From: Gigaspora rosea
Taxonomy: Eukaryota; Glomeromycota; Glomeromycetes; Diversisporales; Gigasporaceae
Length of the DNA: 64,000 nt
Direction: 5' to 3'
Assembly: GCA_003550325.1 (NCBI GenBank)
Contig: QKWP01001743.1
Location: forward strand, 16,919 to 80,918
Shown here: positions 11,488 to 22,571 of the stretch, one piece after another
How the letters are laid out: each line of letters starts with the position of its first letter
Numbering within the stretch: position 1 is the first letter of the stretch
Program-made: the position numbers and the translations under genes
The notes under the pieces: generated by a model
What the model saw: the letters and a program-made list of their open reading frames with translations, nothing else
What the model was told of the DNA's origin: nothing
Database searches by the model: none

Positions 11488-13025
11488 CCAGCCATTAGGA
11501 TTATATTTACCAAGAATTTCGTCAGTGCCTTTAACATTTGCAACTAAGACAACACTTGTTTGTTTATCGCATAAATCCAAAATGAAGTGGAAGTAAAACC
11601 ATCTCTTGCACCACGAAAAAGTAATTTAAATCATATGGATTATTTGCTGCAGCATATGTATTATCTTTTTTATCAATCCATTAAGAAATCTCAGCTATGC
11701 GTGCTTCATTAATGATCATTGAAAATGGTTTGGTCGTTCTGGGTGGTAATTTTGTGTTAAAATTACGCGTGATGGAAGAATTACTGACAATATCGATTTG
11801 TTTGGAAATAAAGTTTTTTAATTATATGAACAACAGAATTATCAACTTTAGCTTATGCTTTCTTCCATCCATTAGGATTATATCCATCGAGAATTTCATC
11901 AGTGCCTTTAACATTTGCAACTAAGACAACGTTTTTTGTTTATCGCATAAATTCCAAAATGAAGTGGAAGTAAAACCATTTCTTGTATCACGAAGTAATT
12001 TTAAATCGTATGGATTGTTTGCTGCAGTGTATGCATTATCTTTTTAATCAATCCATGAAGAAATTTCAGCCATGTGCACTTCATTAATGATTGTTGAAAA
12101 TGGTTCGGTCGTTCTGGGTGGTAATTTTTGTGTTAAAATTACACACGGCGAAAGAATTACTGACGATATCGGTTTGTTTGGAAATAAAATTTTTAAATTA
12201 TATGCACAAAGGAATTATCATCTTTAGCTTATGCCTACTTCCATCCATTAGGATTATATCCACCAAGAATTTCGCCAGTGCCTTTAACGTTTGCAACTAA
12301 GACAACGTTCGTTTGTTTATCGCATAAATTCCAAAATGAAGTGGAAGTAAAACCATCTCTTGTATCACGAAGTAATTTTAAATCGTATGGATTGTTTGCT
12401 GCAGTGTATGCATTATCTTTTTAATCAATCCATGAAGAAATTTCAGCCATGTGCACTTCATTAATGATCGTTGAAAATGGTTCGGTCGTTCTGGGTGGTA
12501 ATTTTTGTGTTAAAATTACACACGGCGAAAGAATTACTGACGATATCGGTTTGTTTGGAAATAAAATTTTTAAATTATATGCACAAAGGAATTATCATCT
12601 TTAGCTTATGCCTACTTCCATCCATTAGGATTATATCCACCAAGAATTTCGCCAGTGCCTTTAACGTTTGCAACTAAGACAACGTTCGTTTGTTTATCGC
12701 ATAAATTCCAAAATGAAGTGGAAGTAAAACCATCTCTTGTACCACGAAGAAGTAATTTAAAATCGTATGGATTATTTGCTGCAGTGTATGAATTGTCTTT
12801 TTTATCAATCCATGAAGAAATTTCAGCCACGTGTGCTTCGTTAATGATCGTTGAAAATGGTTCGGTCGTTCTGGGTGTAATTTTTGTTAAAATTACACGT
12901 GACGGAAGAATTACAGACGATATCGGTTTGTTTGGAAATAGAAGTTTTTTAATTATATGCACAACAGAATTATCATCTCCTTTTTCCATGGGTGAATTCA
13001 AAATTGTGTTGTCCACTAGAGTCAC
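11488..13025 (-). pseudogene. TLDc-domain segment in four tandem copies
   Basis: Four head-to-tail copies, with unit starts marked by the CCATTAGGATTATAT region at 11488, 11865, 12241 and 12618, giving a period of 376-377 bp. The right-most copy (13025-12612 on the minus strand) is open for 137 residues and reads as the N-terminal half of a TLDc domain: EISSWIDKKDNSYTAANNPY, FKLLLRGTRDGFTSTSFWNL, VLVANVKGTGEILGGYNPNG. In the middle copies a deletion in the T-run before ATCAATCCATGAAG shifts the frame. The two middle copies are almost identical, so amplification is recent. The left-most copy continues past NPNGW into more TLDc-like sequence (KPFTNGSTYKKCDDTIIK). TLDc proteins are abundant in glomeromycotan genomes. 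Here the domain is transposon cargo or debris. Confidence 0.75.
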
Positions 13026-13689
13026 TTTCAGATTTCAAATACTGATCAAATGCCTTCTTTTTATCCTTAAAATATATAAATTTTTTATTGATGAATCGTA
13101 TAATTGTATTATCTACCAAATTCTGCGCTTAGCAAACTTTAGATACGTACCAATTAATTGCTTTCTCCTATGTCTTCTCCATTGGCTAATCCGAGTTTAC
13201 ATTCTTCATGAGAATTAATGCTTTCATTCTTAAATATTGCTCAAAAATGTCTTCTTTTCGTCCTTAGTAGATGAGCCATAATTATATTGTCCATCAGAAT
13301 TATTACCATTAAAAACTAACTCCAAAGAAATACACCCTTTTATCCATAGTGCCTGTCTCTTTATGGGTGAATTAAAGATTACACTATCTACACGAATTGT
13401 AAGCATGACTTTTTCGTCTCAGTAGTCCCAATATTGTAGTAATAAGTAGCAGAATCTATGATTACAATGTCACCAGAATTGCACTTTCAGTGGATTTAAA
13501 AAAAACCTAAATACGTTAGCAGTGGAATATAATTCCCTAGTTTCTACTTTTAACTATCATTGCTTAAAAAAGACATAGTTCAGAATTCCAATAACTTCGA
13601 TTATCACATTTTAACGTGAAGGTTAATAAATAAAGATTAACTTACTGACTAAGTTTTTTGCTCCATCTGTCAGTCGTTCAAGTCTTGAT
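13026..13689 (-). other. Degenerate sequence between TLDc array and transposase
   Basis: The minus strand contains a diverged echo of the TLDc-gene upstream segment: a segment reading VDSVIFNSP resembles VDNTILNSP at the start of the open copy. This suggests that the duplicated gene extended further 5' and has decayed. No intact frame. Confidence 0.35.
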
Positions 13690-16600
13690 CTCATTCGCTA
13701 TCAATTTTGACGTGGAACACCAGGACGAGCAGATTCGTTCGAAGAAAGATATGATATTAGACTATTAAATTTATTATTTGAAACAGACGTAGACACTCCT
13801 GCAACTTTTCTCTCCATTCTTTGACTAGTATATGCTTCATGACTACGACGTTGATCGATCAATACAGAATATTCAAGCTTTTCGTCTACAACTCCAATGT
13901 CGACATCCATTTCAACATTAGAATACTGAGATTGCTGAGAAGAACCAAGTATCATGTCTAATTGTGAACATCCAATGGAAAAATCATCACCTTCCTCGAT
14001 CTAGAATAATAAAATGTGATCAGAACAAAAAAATCTTCATATTCGAGTAAAATAACATTTTATTATTCTTACTTCGGTTAGCACACCGAACTTGTCCCAA
14101 GTATTAACTTCTGTGGCCGCTATAGATATAACACCTTCAGCTATTTGTAAACTATCATCATTTTGAAGTTCAGCAGGTCGGCTTTCGGTTTCATTTTTAT
14201 TTTCTATTTCAACCTCGTCATCATCTGAAATAATTGTAAAGTTATGAACTCGAGTATTTATCACTATCCCAAGAATGTCTCTAGCTAACACAGTGGCTTG
14301 TTTATAAGCATGATAAACAATCCCCTTAATATCGTCATCTGAAGGCCAATTCCGCAAAACATCCAGATTTTCTACAACACTTAAATCTAAATAATGCGAA
14401 ATATAGTCTAAAAAATATTAAAAAAATTTTTTTTTTAAAAAAAAACTTTATAATCGCGTTTTATAATTTATAAGAATACTAACCAATACCGGTTGTTTTT
14501 TCTTTGTCTGACTTGAGAGAGCCCGAGGAATATCCTTTATACAAGTATGCAATCTTTGGCGTTAATGCAACTAAGTCGTTAAATGCGAAGTCTGGAAGAA
14601 ACTGACGAGCTCAGCCAAAGAAGTGTTCACATCCTTCCGAACTATACATCCATGGAGTAAAGAGATATTGGGAGTAGAAATCTCGGTAAGCGATTGTCAA
14701 AAGAATCTAAAAATAGAAAGTTATACGATAATTAATAATGATATGATAATAATTTATAAAAAATTACATTTTAGTACCATAGATTCAGGAAGACTTGTCA
14801 AAATTTTAAATGTCACTGGTGCTAAAAAATTCTTTTTAATGCTCATAAATTCGGGATAATCTTGCGCACAACTTTGAACATGGCTTTTCCAATGATTTAG
14901 GGAAAAAAAACCTAGCATAACCATTCTACATCTTTCAAGTGGTGAAATTTTACGGTTTTGAAAAGCGTCGATTAATTCACCTATATAATAAAATTATTTT
15001 TTAGTTAATTTAAAAAACAATTAATCAGTTATTTTAAAATTTATTTTAGCTGACCAAGAACAAATAAAAAAAAGAATAGCCCATGTCTTTCAGTATCAAC
15101 TTGTTTGTCCTTATCGATAACTTGACTAAGAAGTGAGGAACAAAAAAGTCGATAAGCAGCTCCGTCATCCTGACGATCAACGTTTTCAACATCTTTCTTA
15201 TATAAAACGCTTTCTGGGTTCTTTCTTAATTCTAGAATTTGATCGTATCTTGCTGAATATTTTCCGAGTGATAATAAGCAGGCACCAGAAAAAAGTGCAT
15301 TGCGACAATCTTTTTTTCCATGTAAGGGATTAGTGATTCGAATGATAGGACCAATATTAGGATAAATAGGACAGCTAAAGTTAATATCTAAAAAATAAAT
15401 TAGATCAAGCTTAATTAGATTATAAATTAAAGTGCGTAAGATAAAAATTTAAAAATTTAGGGTTAGGGCCTTAATGTTATTAGATTAACTTTATATAAAT
15501 TATATTTAATTTACCATAAAGCCTATCTTTAAAAATTAATCTTTCCGATGTGTCTATTTGCATAAGCTGGTTTTGAGCATTGAATTCGGCTGAGGCTCCA
15601 TCAGCACCAAATCCAAGGATTTTAAGTTGGAGTTGAGCTGCCATATCAAGTAATTTTTTGTGAAGTTGAAAAATACTTATTGCCGTTTCCTTTCCTTGGT
15701 TTGCGATCAATGCAATAACACATAGTGGAAATTTTGAAAGGGGAATCTATAATAATTAATAAGTATATAATAATTGTACTTGTTTTTTTTTATAACGGAT
15801 TAAAACAAACTTAAATTAAAATGAAATATATATAGTATAAAAAAATTGGCAAGCAACCGAAAAAATAAAAATTTTTAGTGCACTTTTTAGGGTTAGAAGT
15901 AACCTATTATGATTGTAACAATAATTACCGTATTTATATATTTACCTGTAATAAGCAAATACAAACTTGTGAAGCAATAGCATTATGAAATTTGATAATG
16001 TCTACGATTTGGTGTACATCTTCATATATAGAAACCTTCGTTGATTCTGTTGAGAGTACTGAACCAACAATACAACCAAAAATAGAAGAATATCCAAGTC
16101 TTTCCTTAATTTTTGTATTGTCGGACATTGCGATAATTGGACCAGCATATTTGATTGTATCAACAAGTCTTTTAACTCGTGCTATATTTTCAAAACATAG
16201 CTCAGGATCATGAAGAGCATAAGGTGAGCATGCACGATATAATCTTAAAAAAAATTATATTTATATATTGTTAAAAAATAAAATAAAATTAATAAACAGT
16301 AACAAGTTATATATACAGTACCTAATATTTTGAATAGCACGCCCAGCTAAATTTTGAAGAAAAACATTATATGCTTGTGGACTAAGGCTTGCAAGTATAA
16401 CTATAAAATCAGAGAACTGATCTGAATACTTAAGATTTTGAAAACCCTTATTACGTTGTTCTCGATCTGCGATTTGAACCATTATATTACATAAGCCTTC
16501 AAATACTTTTCTATTACTAAAACTACCATTTCTACCCATTTCTGCAAACTTTATCCAAAAAGAGTTTTCATTATTCGTATTGTTATTATTTGCTAAATAT

Positions 16601-17334
16601 AAAAGATCACCAACATCTTGATTGTAGATATATTTAGCAATTGGATTGCTTCGAAGTTGAATCTTCGGCATAAATTTTTTTTTAGAATTTGGTATGTCTT
16701 GTTTCGATACAGCATTCTATATATATAGTTTTATGTTATAAATTATTATTTAAGTTTTCATTAATTATTAAAATTCATATACTTACTTTAAAAATTTGAT
16801 CATCTTGAATTTCTTTACAATAATCACATAATCGGGAGGAATTAGTAGTATATTGCTCACATAAAACAGATCGTACTACTAAACCTTCAATTTTCCACTT
16901 CGATTGACGAATTATCTCACTATCCAATAATTGTAATTCATTTTCAGAAAGTAGTTTATATTTTACAGCTTTGTCTGACGAAAATTTTTCTGGAAAAAGT
17001 TCTCAGGCAATAACCTCTCTTCTGGGTGCACCGCCATGAGTAGTATGAGTAAACACTCGGTTAATATAAGCTTTGTAAATTGGTCTATCTAATCCAGTAC
17101 AAGTATATCGTTTTGTAATAGGTTGATTATCGATGGAAAAAAGTTTAAAATTGAAATAATACCGTTTTGAAGCTTGCAACTATTACCATCTAGCTGACTT
17201 TTAAAATAAGCTTCATCATAAGCTCGTTTAAGTTTAATAACTTTTCCACATTTACAAGTTGCTTGCAAACCACAGTCAGATATATGGACTATCATAGGAT
17301 TTTTTAATAAGCGTTCCTTTGTATACTTTATCAT
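13690..17334 (-). pseudogene. Transposase gene of the nested DNA element, multi-exon, decayed
   Basis: Coding pieces on the minus strand are separated by intron-like AT-rich gaps. The N-terminal piece (17334-17089) starts MIKYTKERLLKNP and has a possible zinc-binding cluster (CGLQATCKCGK, later a Cys). Next is a segment at about 17088-16793 with one internal TGA and a second Cys pair (CDYCKE). The piece at 16671-16261 contains FSDFIVILASLSPQAYNVFL. Then come 16128-15934 (MSDNTKIKERLGYSSIFG) and 15710-15480 (LGFGADGASAEFNAQN). The acidic C-terminal pieces are at 14357-14037 and 13955-13701. The order of a Ser-Asp segment followed later by ADGA recalls the RNase H-like catalytic core of P/THAP9 transposases; that is pattern memory, not a search. 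No continuous frame. Confidence 0.6.
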
Positions 17335-17595
17335 TTTTGAAATTTTAGAAACACGTACTACATGTAGATACTATTTTATTAGCTAATTTAACCAAATTCT
17401 AAATGTAACCTTACACAACTTTTAAAATAATTATCTGTTTTTAATAATATTACATTAATAGTTATTATTCAGTTTTAAATGTAACCTTTAAAGCAATAAC
17501 CAGTTTTCAAATATAACATTTGTGTAAAAAAGTAATGTTTTTAACCAAAATTTCAATGTAACCTATATATATATTGTTCGGGGTCCTATTCCAGG

Positions 17596-18213
17596 TAACT
17601 TAACCTTTCTAAGAATTGTTGGCGCGAAAGTAGTACGAATCTTAATGAATCTATAGTTTAATAAAGAATTGTATGCTCGAAAATCGATTAGAGTGTGGTT
17701 TTGAAAATTAATTAAAATCTTGACTCGATTGTCGATTCCTTCGTAATAAAGGTATCGACGAAGCAATTATAGGTTTGATCTATAATTTGTAATTTGACCT
17801 TGACGAACTAAGTAATAACTTGACTGTTCGGTGATAAATTTGTAGAAACTTTAGATTTAACGTTAAAATCTATAATTGGTGAACATATGGCAACGTTCGC
17901 TAAAAAAAAAAGTTTCTTAAATGTAATATGTTAAATTGTTCTGGGTCTCACGGTTCTTCTTGGTTTTACTGTTGTGTGGTAAAACGAATATAAGTATCTC
18001 TTATCCTTATATATATATCTTCTCGGGGTGGTTATAATTCCACTATATTTATTCAATATTTCTTTTTATTTTTAGGTTATTGGGTTTGATATGATTACCC
18101 GTCGACACGTGATTACGGACGAATTTGAACAGTGGAAATGGATTGTTCGATATTTTAAGAAATTGGTTATAAAAAAAATTTTGTGAAGTTGGAATCTCAC
18201 AGTCACCACCAAA
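17596..18213 (-). other. gypsy 5' leader, part 2, with candidate primer-binding site
   Basis: Continuation of the leader to the 5' LTR. Directly inside the LTR on the minus strand the sequence is TT then TGGTGGTGACTGTGAGATTC. Its complement would end a tRNA with ...ACCACCA and is compatible with an acceptor stem, discriminator A and CCA, so it is a plausible tRNA primer site two bases from the LTR. I could not assign the tRNA species. Confidence 0.5.
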
Positions 18214-18789
18214 TGTTACGGGGTGATTCGTAGGTTTTTAACTTATGTACGAAAATATACGGATTTATGTGATTAAGCAACTCGCCAGAGGCGTGACGTT
18301 AGTGATTTGGTATTAGTTTATTTATTAACGATTTATTATAAAGAATATTTAAGGAAATTTTATTAAATGTATTATTTTATTTGTTGGAATCCCGTAGGAT
18401 GTCCTTTTACAACAGCGAAATCGTAGGGTTTTTATAACTTTCACTTTTTTAAGGAAACCTCAAGGCTTAAAAGAAATTATCTAAAAAGATTATAAGAAGA
18501 TGAACTCTAAAGTAGGGGCTTACAACAATAATTACATCATAGAAAGGCTTTGCTTCTCTTAATAAAATATTTAATATCGCAGCCTCTTGTAATTATATCT
18601 GATTTTCTCTTTTCTTTCTACGTGTACTTGTTATTCGGATGTTTGAGTTTCGCATTTGTTTGTTTATCCTATTCAGCCGACAAGCCTTAGCCGATAGACA
18701 AACATTTAGCCTCAAATAGGGTGGCGTATACTTCTTTAATCATGAGTTTACTGTGCCCGATTTTGTAGATCTACCTTTTGCTCGTGACA
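18214..18789 (-). repeat. 5' LTR of the gypsy element
   Basis: 576 bp, TG...CA, the mate of 2487-3060. The strong similarity between the two LTRs implies a recent insertion relative to the age suggested by the damaged pol. The element may therefore have been damaged before mobilisation and moved in trans. Confidence 0.92.
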
Positions 18790-19083
18790 GTATCGAAAAA
18801 ATTTATAATTAAATAGCATAATTAATAATATTAGTTATATTGTATGGAAAAACTTTTTCCACGCACCCGCGTGATCATGCACCCCTATACCGGTATATAA
18901 ATATAAGATCATCTATGATAGATAATTAATTATTTTTTTTTTTGGTTTGATTTTTTTACGTTTTTGTTTACTAATTTTTTTTTCTTCTTTTCTTTTTTAG
19001 CTACTGTCGCTAGTGTCGTCGTTGGTGTCGCCGTTGGTATAATTGTTGGTGTCATCGTTGGTGTCGTCACAGGTGTCGCTCCA

Positions 19084-19970
19084 TTAGATTTTCTTCTTGG
19101 TGGGTGGTCTTGCACGCTTTTTCGGGTGGGTTTTTTTCGTTTTTGTTTGTTTGTTTTTTTTTTCTCATTTTTTCTTTTTTCTTCTCTTGTCTTGCACGTT
19201 TTTTCGGTGCTGGTCTTGTACGTTTCTTCAGTATTGGTCTTGCACGTTTCTTCGGTGTTGGTCTTGCACGTTTCTTCGGTAGTGGTCTTGCACTGGATAT
19301 GGTGAGTTTCTTTCATTTTTGTTTGTTTATTTTATTTTTTTTTTCTCTCTCTCATTTTTTCTTCTTCTCTTGTCTTGCACGTTTGCTCTGTGGTCTTGCA
19401 CGTTTTTTCGATAGTGGTCTTGTACGTTTCTTCGGTGGTCTTGTATGTTTCTTCGGTGGTTGGTCTTGTACGTTTCTTCGGTGGTGGTTTTTTTCGGTCA
19501 CGTTGGATATAGTGGGTTTCTTCATTTTTGTTTTTGTTTTTTTTGTTTTTTTTCCTTCTTCTAAAGGTCTTGTGCGTTTTTTCGGTAGTGGTCTTGTACG
19601 TTTCTTTGGTGGTGGTCTTCTTGAATGTTTCTTCGATGGTCTTCTTTCATGTTTCTTCGATGGTGGTCTTTCATGTTTCTTCGGTGGTGGTCTTCACGTT
19701 TCTTTGGTGGTGGTCTTGTACGTTTCTTCGGCGGTGGTCTTGTACGTTTCTTTGGCGGTGGTCTTGTACGTTTCTTTAGCGATGGTCTTGTACGTTTCTT
19801 CGGCAGTGATCTTGTACGTTTATTCGGTTATCTTGTACGTTTCTTCTGTGGTGATCTTGCACATTTTGGTTGTCTTGCACGTTTCTTCGGTGATGTCTTG
19901 CACGTTTTTCGGTGGGTTTGTCTTGCTTTAAGTTGTCGGTGCTTGTGGTTTTGCCGTGGTTGTTGCATCG
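19084..19970 (-). CDS. 24-bp minisatellite, probable basic octapeptide-repeat gene
   Basis: Tandem 24-bp units, consensus on the minus strand ACCACCGAAGAAACG plus TACAAGACC, with interspersed A-rich stretches at about 19124-19190, 19305-19375 and 19510-19560. All three minus frames and all plus frames are mostly open. The frame giving PPKKRTRP/PPKKRARP is favoured because many unit-to-unit changes are silent in it (for example CCA to CCG, CCG to CCA), extra bases come as whole AGA codons, and a natural ending PPTKKKI followed by TAA lies at 19084. An ATG near 19968 (MQQPRQNHKHRQLK) can start it. An in-frame TAA interrupts the array near 19825. The A-rich stretches may be introns. The KKRxR motifs resemble nuclear-localisation signals. 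Family unknown. Confidence 0.45.
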
Positions 19971-19983
19971 TATAAGATTAGAG

Positions 19984-20024
19984 TAGGGTTAGGGTTCGGG
20001 TTCGGGTTAGGGTTAAGGTTCGGG
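19984..20024. repeat. Interstitial telomere-like repeats
   Basis: A run of TTAGGG units mixed with TTCGGG variants (GGGTTAGGGTTCGGGTTCGG and onward). It lies beside the 24-bp minisatellite and is not at a contig end. Confidence 0.6.
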
Positions 20025-20543
20025 CACTTTTTTTTTTTTTTAGTTGTAGTATGATTTATCATTGTATTTTTGTTTTTTTTTTTTTTTTAATAAAAAAATC
20101 TTTAATTCTTAAAATTTTTTTATAAAATTTGCAATTGTTGTTGATTGGCCAGTTATGAGTGATTAATCATGTGTTCACGTGATCAGTTTTGATTGGTCGA
20201 TCACGGGGTGCACGACCGCGCAGGTGCGTGGAATTTTCAAACCCATATTGTATTTTTATATATCTATTTTGTCATCATGATACCCGAAGTTATCCAGTTT
20301 ATCCAGATATCCGTAGACTATCTGGTTATCCGTAAGGGTTATCCGGTTTTTTTAGGATTTATCCGGTTATCTGCAAATTAAATGTTAGCAGTTATTCGGA
20401 TTCAACTTTTGTAAAAAGATACCCCTAAACAGAAAAACAGGTATCCGGGTCCAAGCTCTAATGAGTTGTTGACTATAAGACAACAATTCGAAAAACCAAG
20501 CACGATATCACGTGACTCTGAACTGAGGGACTGGCATCGAAAC

Positions 20544-21447
20544 TAGGGATCCTAATTTTCTGCTGCGACAAACCCCAAATTCTGCCTGCTTTACACTTCG
20601 AATTATACGAATTATGCGATAAATTTGTTTAAATTATGCTACAGATTATGCGGATCAGATAGAAATATGCGAAATTTATCATTATAAATTTTATCGTTAT
20701 CGTTATTGTAAGTACTGAACCCCAATCAGTAACTTACCAATACTGCAATAAAACCACAAAATCTGTGTAATATAAAATTACGAGAAGAGCCGTGTTTACA
20801 AAACTGTCTTTTGCGCCAAACAAAAAAATTCACTGCAAAATTTTAGTATAAGGCCACGCAAAGTTAATTTTTCGTTTTGCATCCGCTGACCTTTTTTTTA
20901 AACTTCAATCCATTTTTGCTATTTAATTTTTTCTCCGGTGTCACCCAATGGTGACCTTAATTTTCTGGAATTACCCGATAGAACCGAAAAAAAATCTAAA
21001 ATTTTCTGGGTATGAACATGAGCATATTAACTTACAGTAGATTAAAAAAAAAAATCTGACCTGCCAACTGAGATTTTGGAACACCATATTATGCAAAATG
21101 AAAAATTAACTTTGTATCCTAATATATGTTTCTTATTAAATTTTTATACTACTTTAACGATATGTTTTATTACTTAACATTCTACCGTTATTTGAATTTC
21201 AAATCTGATAATTTACGAAATTTATGTTTCGTACAATCGAATGCTGTGTCCAATAGGAACTGGTGGGAAATTGATAAACTCGATATTACTCGATCTTTAA
21301 TTCTAGCCATTTTATGCGCAGATTATGCTTTATTAATTATGTGAAATTTATCTTGATATCTAATATGCATATAGCTGTCACATATGCTTCTGTGGTAAAA
21401 TCTGAATTATGCGCATATTATGCTATCGCAGATCTGCGGTATCCCTA
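20544..21447. mobile_element. hAT-type non-autonomous element (904 bp)
   Basis: It starts TAGGGATCC and ends GGTATCCCTA, an inverted pair of the hAT type. The exact 8-bp target duplication ATCGAAAC is at 20536-20543 and 21448-21455. The inside is rich in ATTATGCG motifs and has no coding capacity. A second MITE is nested inside at about 20849-21122. A related but shorter element lies at 48777-49192. Confidence 0.85.
20849..21122. mobile_element. Nested MITE with TA flanks
   Basis: Inverted termini share CAAAGTTAATTTTTC and TTTTGCAT (left TAAGGCCACG..., right read inward TTAGGATA...), flanked by TA dinucleotides, which suggests a Tc1/mariner-type element. A single related end (GGCCATACAAAAGTTAATTT, inverse) occurs at about 48690-48740. 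Confidence 0.6.
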
Positions 21448-21474
21448 ATCGAAACCAATAAACAAAACTATGAC

Positions 21475-22479
21475 GCAAAACTTACGTTTTTGAGACTCCT
21501 GCACTTACTTTTTTGATACTCCTAGATGTACCCAAAATTTATATACTTTTTTGATACTATCATCACGTGATGATTGTAACACGATCTTGAAAATTCAAAA
21601 CATGCATTCGTTTAGTCAAAAATTGCCTATTATTCAAAAATCCCGTACAAGAAACCAACTTTATGAGAACCTTTTTTTAAAAATCTAACCTTAAATAAAC
21701 TAATTTCAAAAATCATGCTAAAGTTTTTTAAAAAGCGTGGATCTTAATGATATACTGTATTTAAAACATTTATTACACGGATAGAGTTTTTTTCTAAAAA
21801 ATTTATTTATCTTTTTAAAAAAACGTTACATGTAATATAGATTTATTCTTTTTTTAAGAAAAACTCATCATATAAATATCGTTTTAAAAAATAAATAAAA
21901 TCTTTGTTAAAAACCTGTGCAACCAGGCCGTAACTAAAAAGTTTAAAAATAAAGATATTATAAAGCGTGCTAAACTTTTTAAAAACAGTAAATTTTATTC
22001 GTGGACCATGCAATCAAGTTATTTGGGGTCTTTGCTAGGAAAACCACAGTTAGAGACTATTTAGACTTTGACAATAAAATCTGAAATTGCCAGCTATCTA
22101 TTAATCCAATTTGAATAAATTTTTTTTATTTTATAAAGCTATTTAAGCTTTATAAAATAAAAAAAAGTTTATTCAAATTGGATTAATAGATAGCTAGCAA
22201 TTTCAAATTTTATTGTCAAAAACTAAATAGTCTCTAACTGTGGTTTTCCTAGCAAAGACCCATTTATTAAACCTATGTTGGCTGTTCTTTATAGAAAAGT
22301 TATAATATTTATTATATGCCATTTTTTTAATAGTTTATTTTTATTAGCAATTTTAAAAAGCTTGCCGATAATAGTCATCTGCACGTAATATCAGTATCAA
22401 AAAAAGTATATAAATTTTGGGGTACATCTAGGAGTATCAAAAAAAGTAAGTGCAGGAGTCTCAAAAACGTAAGTTTTGC
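21475..22479. mobile_element. Foldback/TIR element with ~80-bp arms
   Basis: The left arm starts GCAAAACTTACGTTTTTGAG, continues past CTCCTGCACTTACTTTTTTG, and is inverted at the right end (22397-22479). The central part contains a separate perfect-looking hairpin (22026-22261). No TSD was clear by eye. No coding capacity. Confidence 0.75.
22026..22261. repeat. Long near-perfect hairpin inside the foldback element
   Basis: Arms of about 110 bp, beginning GGGTCTTTGCTAGGAAAACC and ending with its inverse, and meeting at a centre near 22140-22150 (TTTATAAAGC/GCTTTATAAA). Arm mismatches are few, so the insertion should be recent. Probably a MITE inserted into the larger element. Confidence 0.75.
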
Positions 22480-22571
22480 TAATCAGATTTGCAATACCGT
22501 GACCCACTTTAATGTTACATGATGGCGGTATGCACCAATCAATACACGGTCACAGGGCCACAAGCATACAG

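Larger units (their letters stand above)
10582..17587 (-). mobile_element. 7-kb TIR DNA transposon nested in the gypsy leader
   Basis: The ends are inverted repeats: the left starts AGGACCCCAAACAATATATA and the right end read inward is AGGACCCCGAACAATATATA. Similarity continues imperfectly for about 35 bp (GGTTACATT in both). The exact target duplication ATTCCAGG lies at 10574-10581 and 17588-17595. Subterminal copies of AACCAAAATTT and AATGTAACC follow at both ends. The inside carries a multi-exon minus-strand transposase gene (about 13690-17334) and tandem TLDc segments (11488-13025). An 8-bp TSD is compatible with P, hAT or Zisupton superfamilies. The TIR does not start like hAT, and the protein pattern is more P/THAP9-like, but this is not settled. 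Confidence 0.85.
2487..18789 (-). mobile_element. Ty3/gypsy LTR retrotransposon with nested insertions
   Basis: A complete but inactive element on the minus strand. Its LTRs lie at 2487-3060 and 18214-18789 and the TSD GTAT is at 2483-2486 and 18790-18793. The internal order, read on the minus strand, is leader, gag, protease, RT, RNase H, integrase, which is the Ty3/gypsy order. Two long interruptions enlarge it to 16.3 kb: a 7-kb DNA element in the leader and about 1.7 kb between RNase H and integrase. Without these it would be about 7.5 kb. Frameshifts and stops in every pol domain show that it cannot encode an intact polyprotein, although the LTRs remain very similar. Confidence 0.9.

Noticed and set aside
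11697..13218. Several plus-strand open frames over the TLDc array
   Set aside because: They lie antisense to the TLDc frame, two are identical because of the tandem repeat, and none resembles a known protein.
19104..19931. 275-codon plus-strand open frame rich in Gly, Phe, Arg and Val
   Set aside because: It is a consequence of a 24-bp repeat without stops in any frame. Unit-to-unit changes are non-silent in this frame, and no start or stop context supports it.
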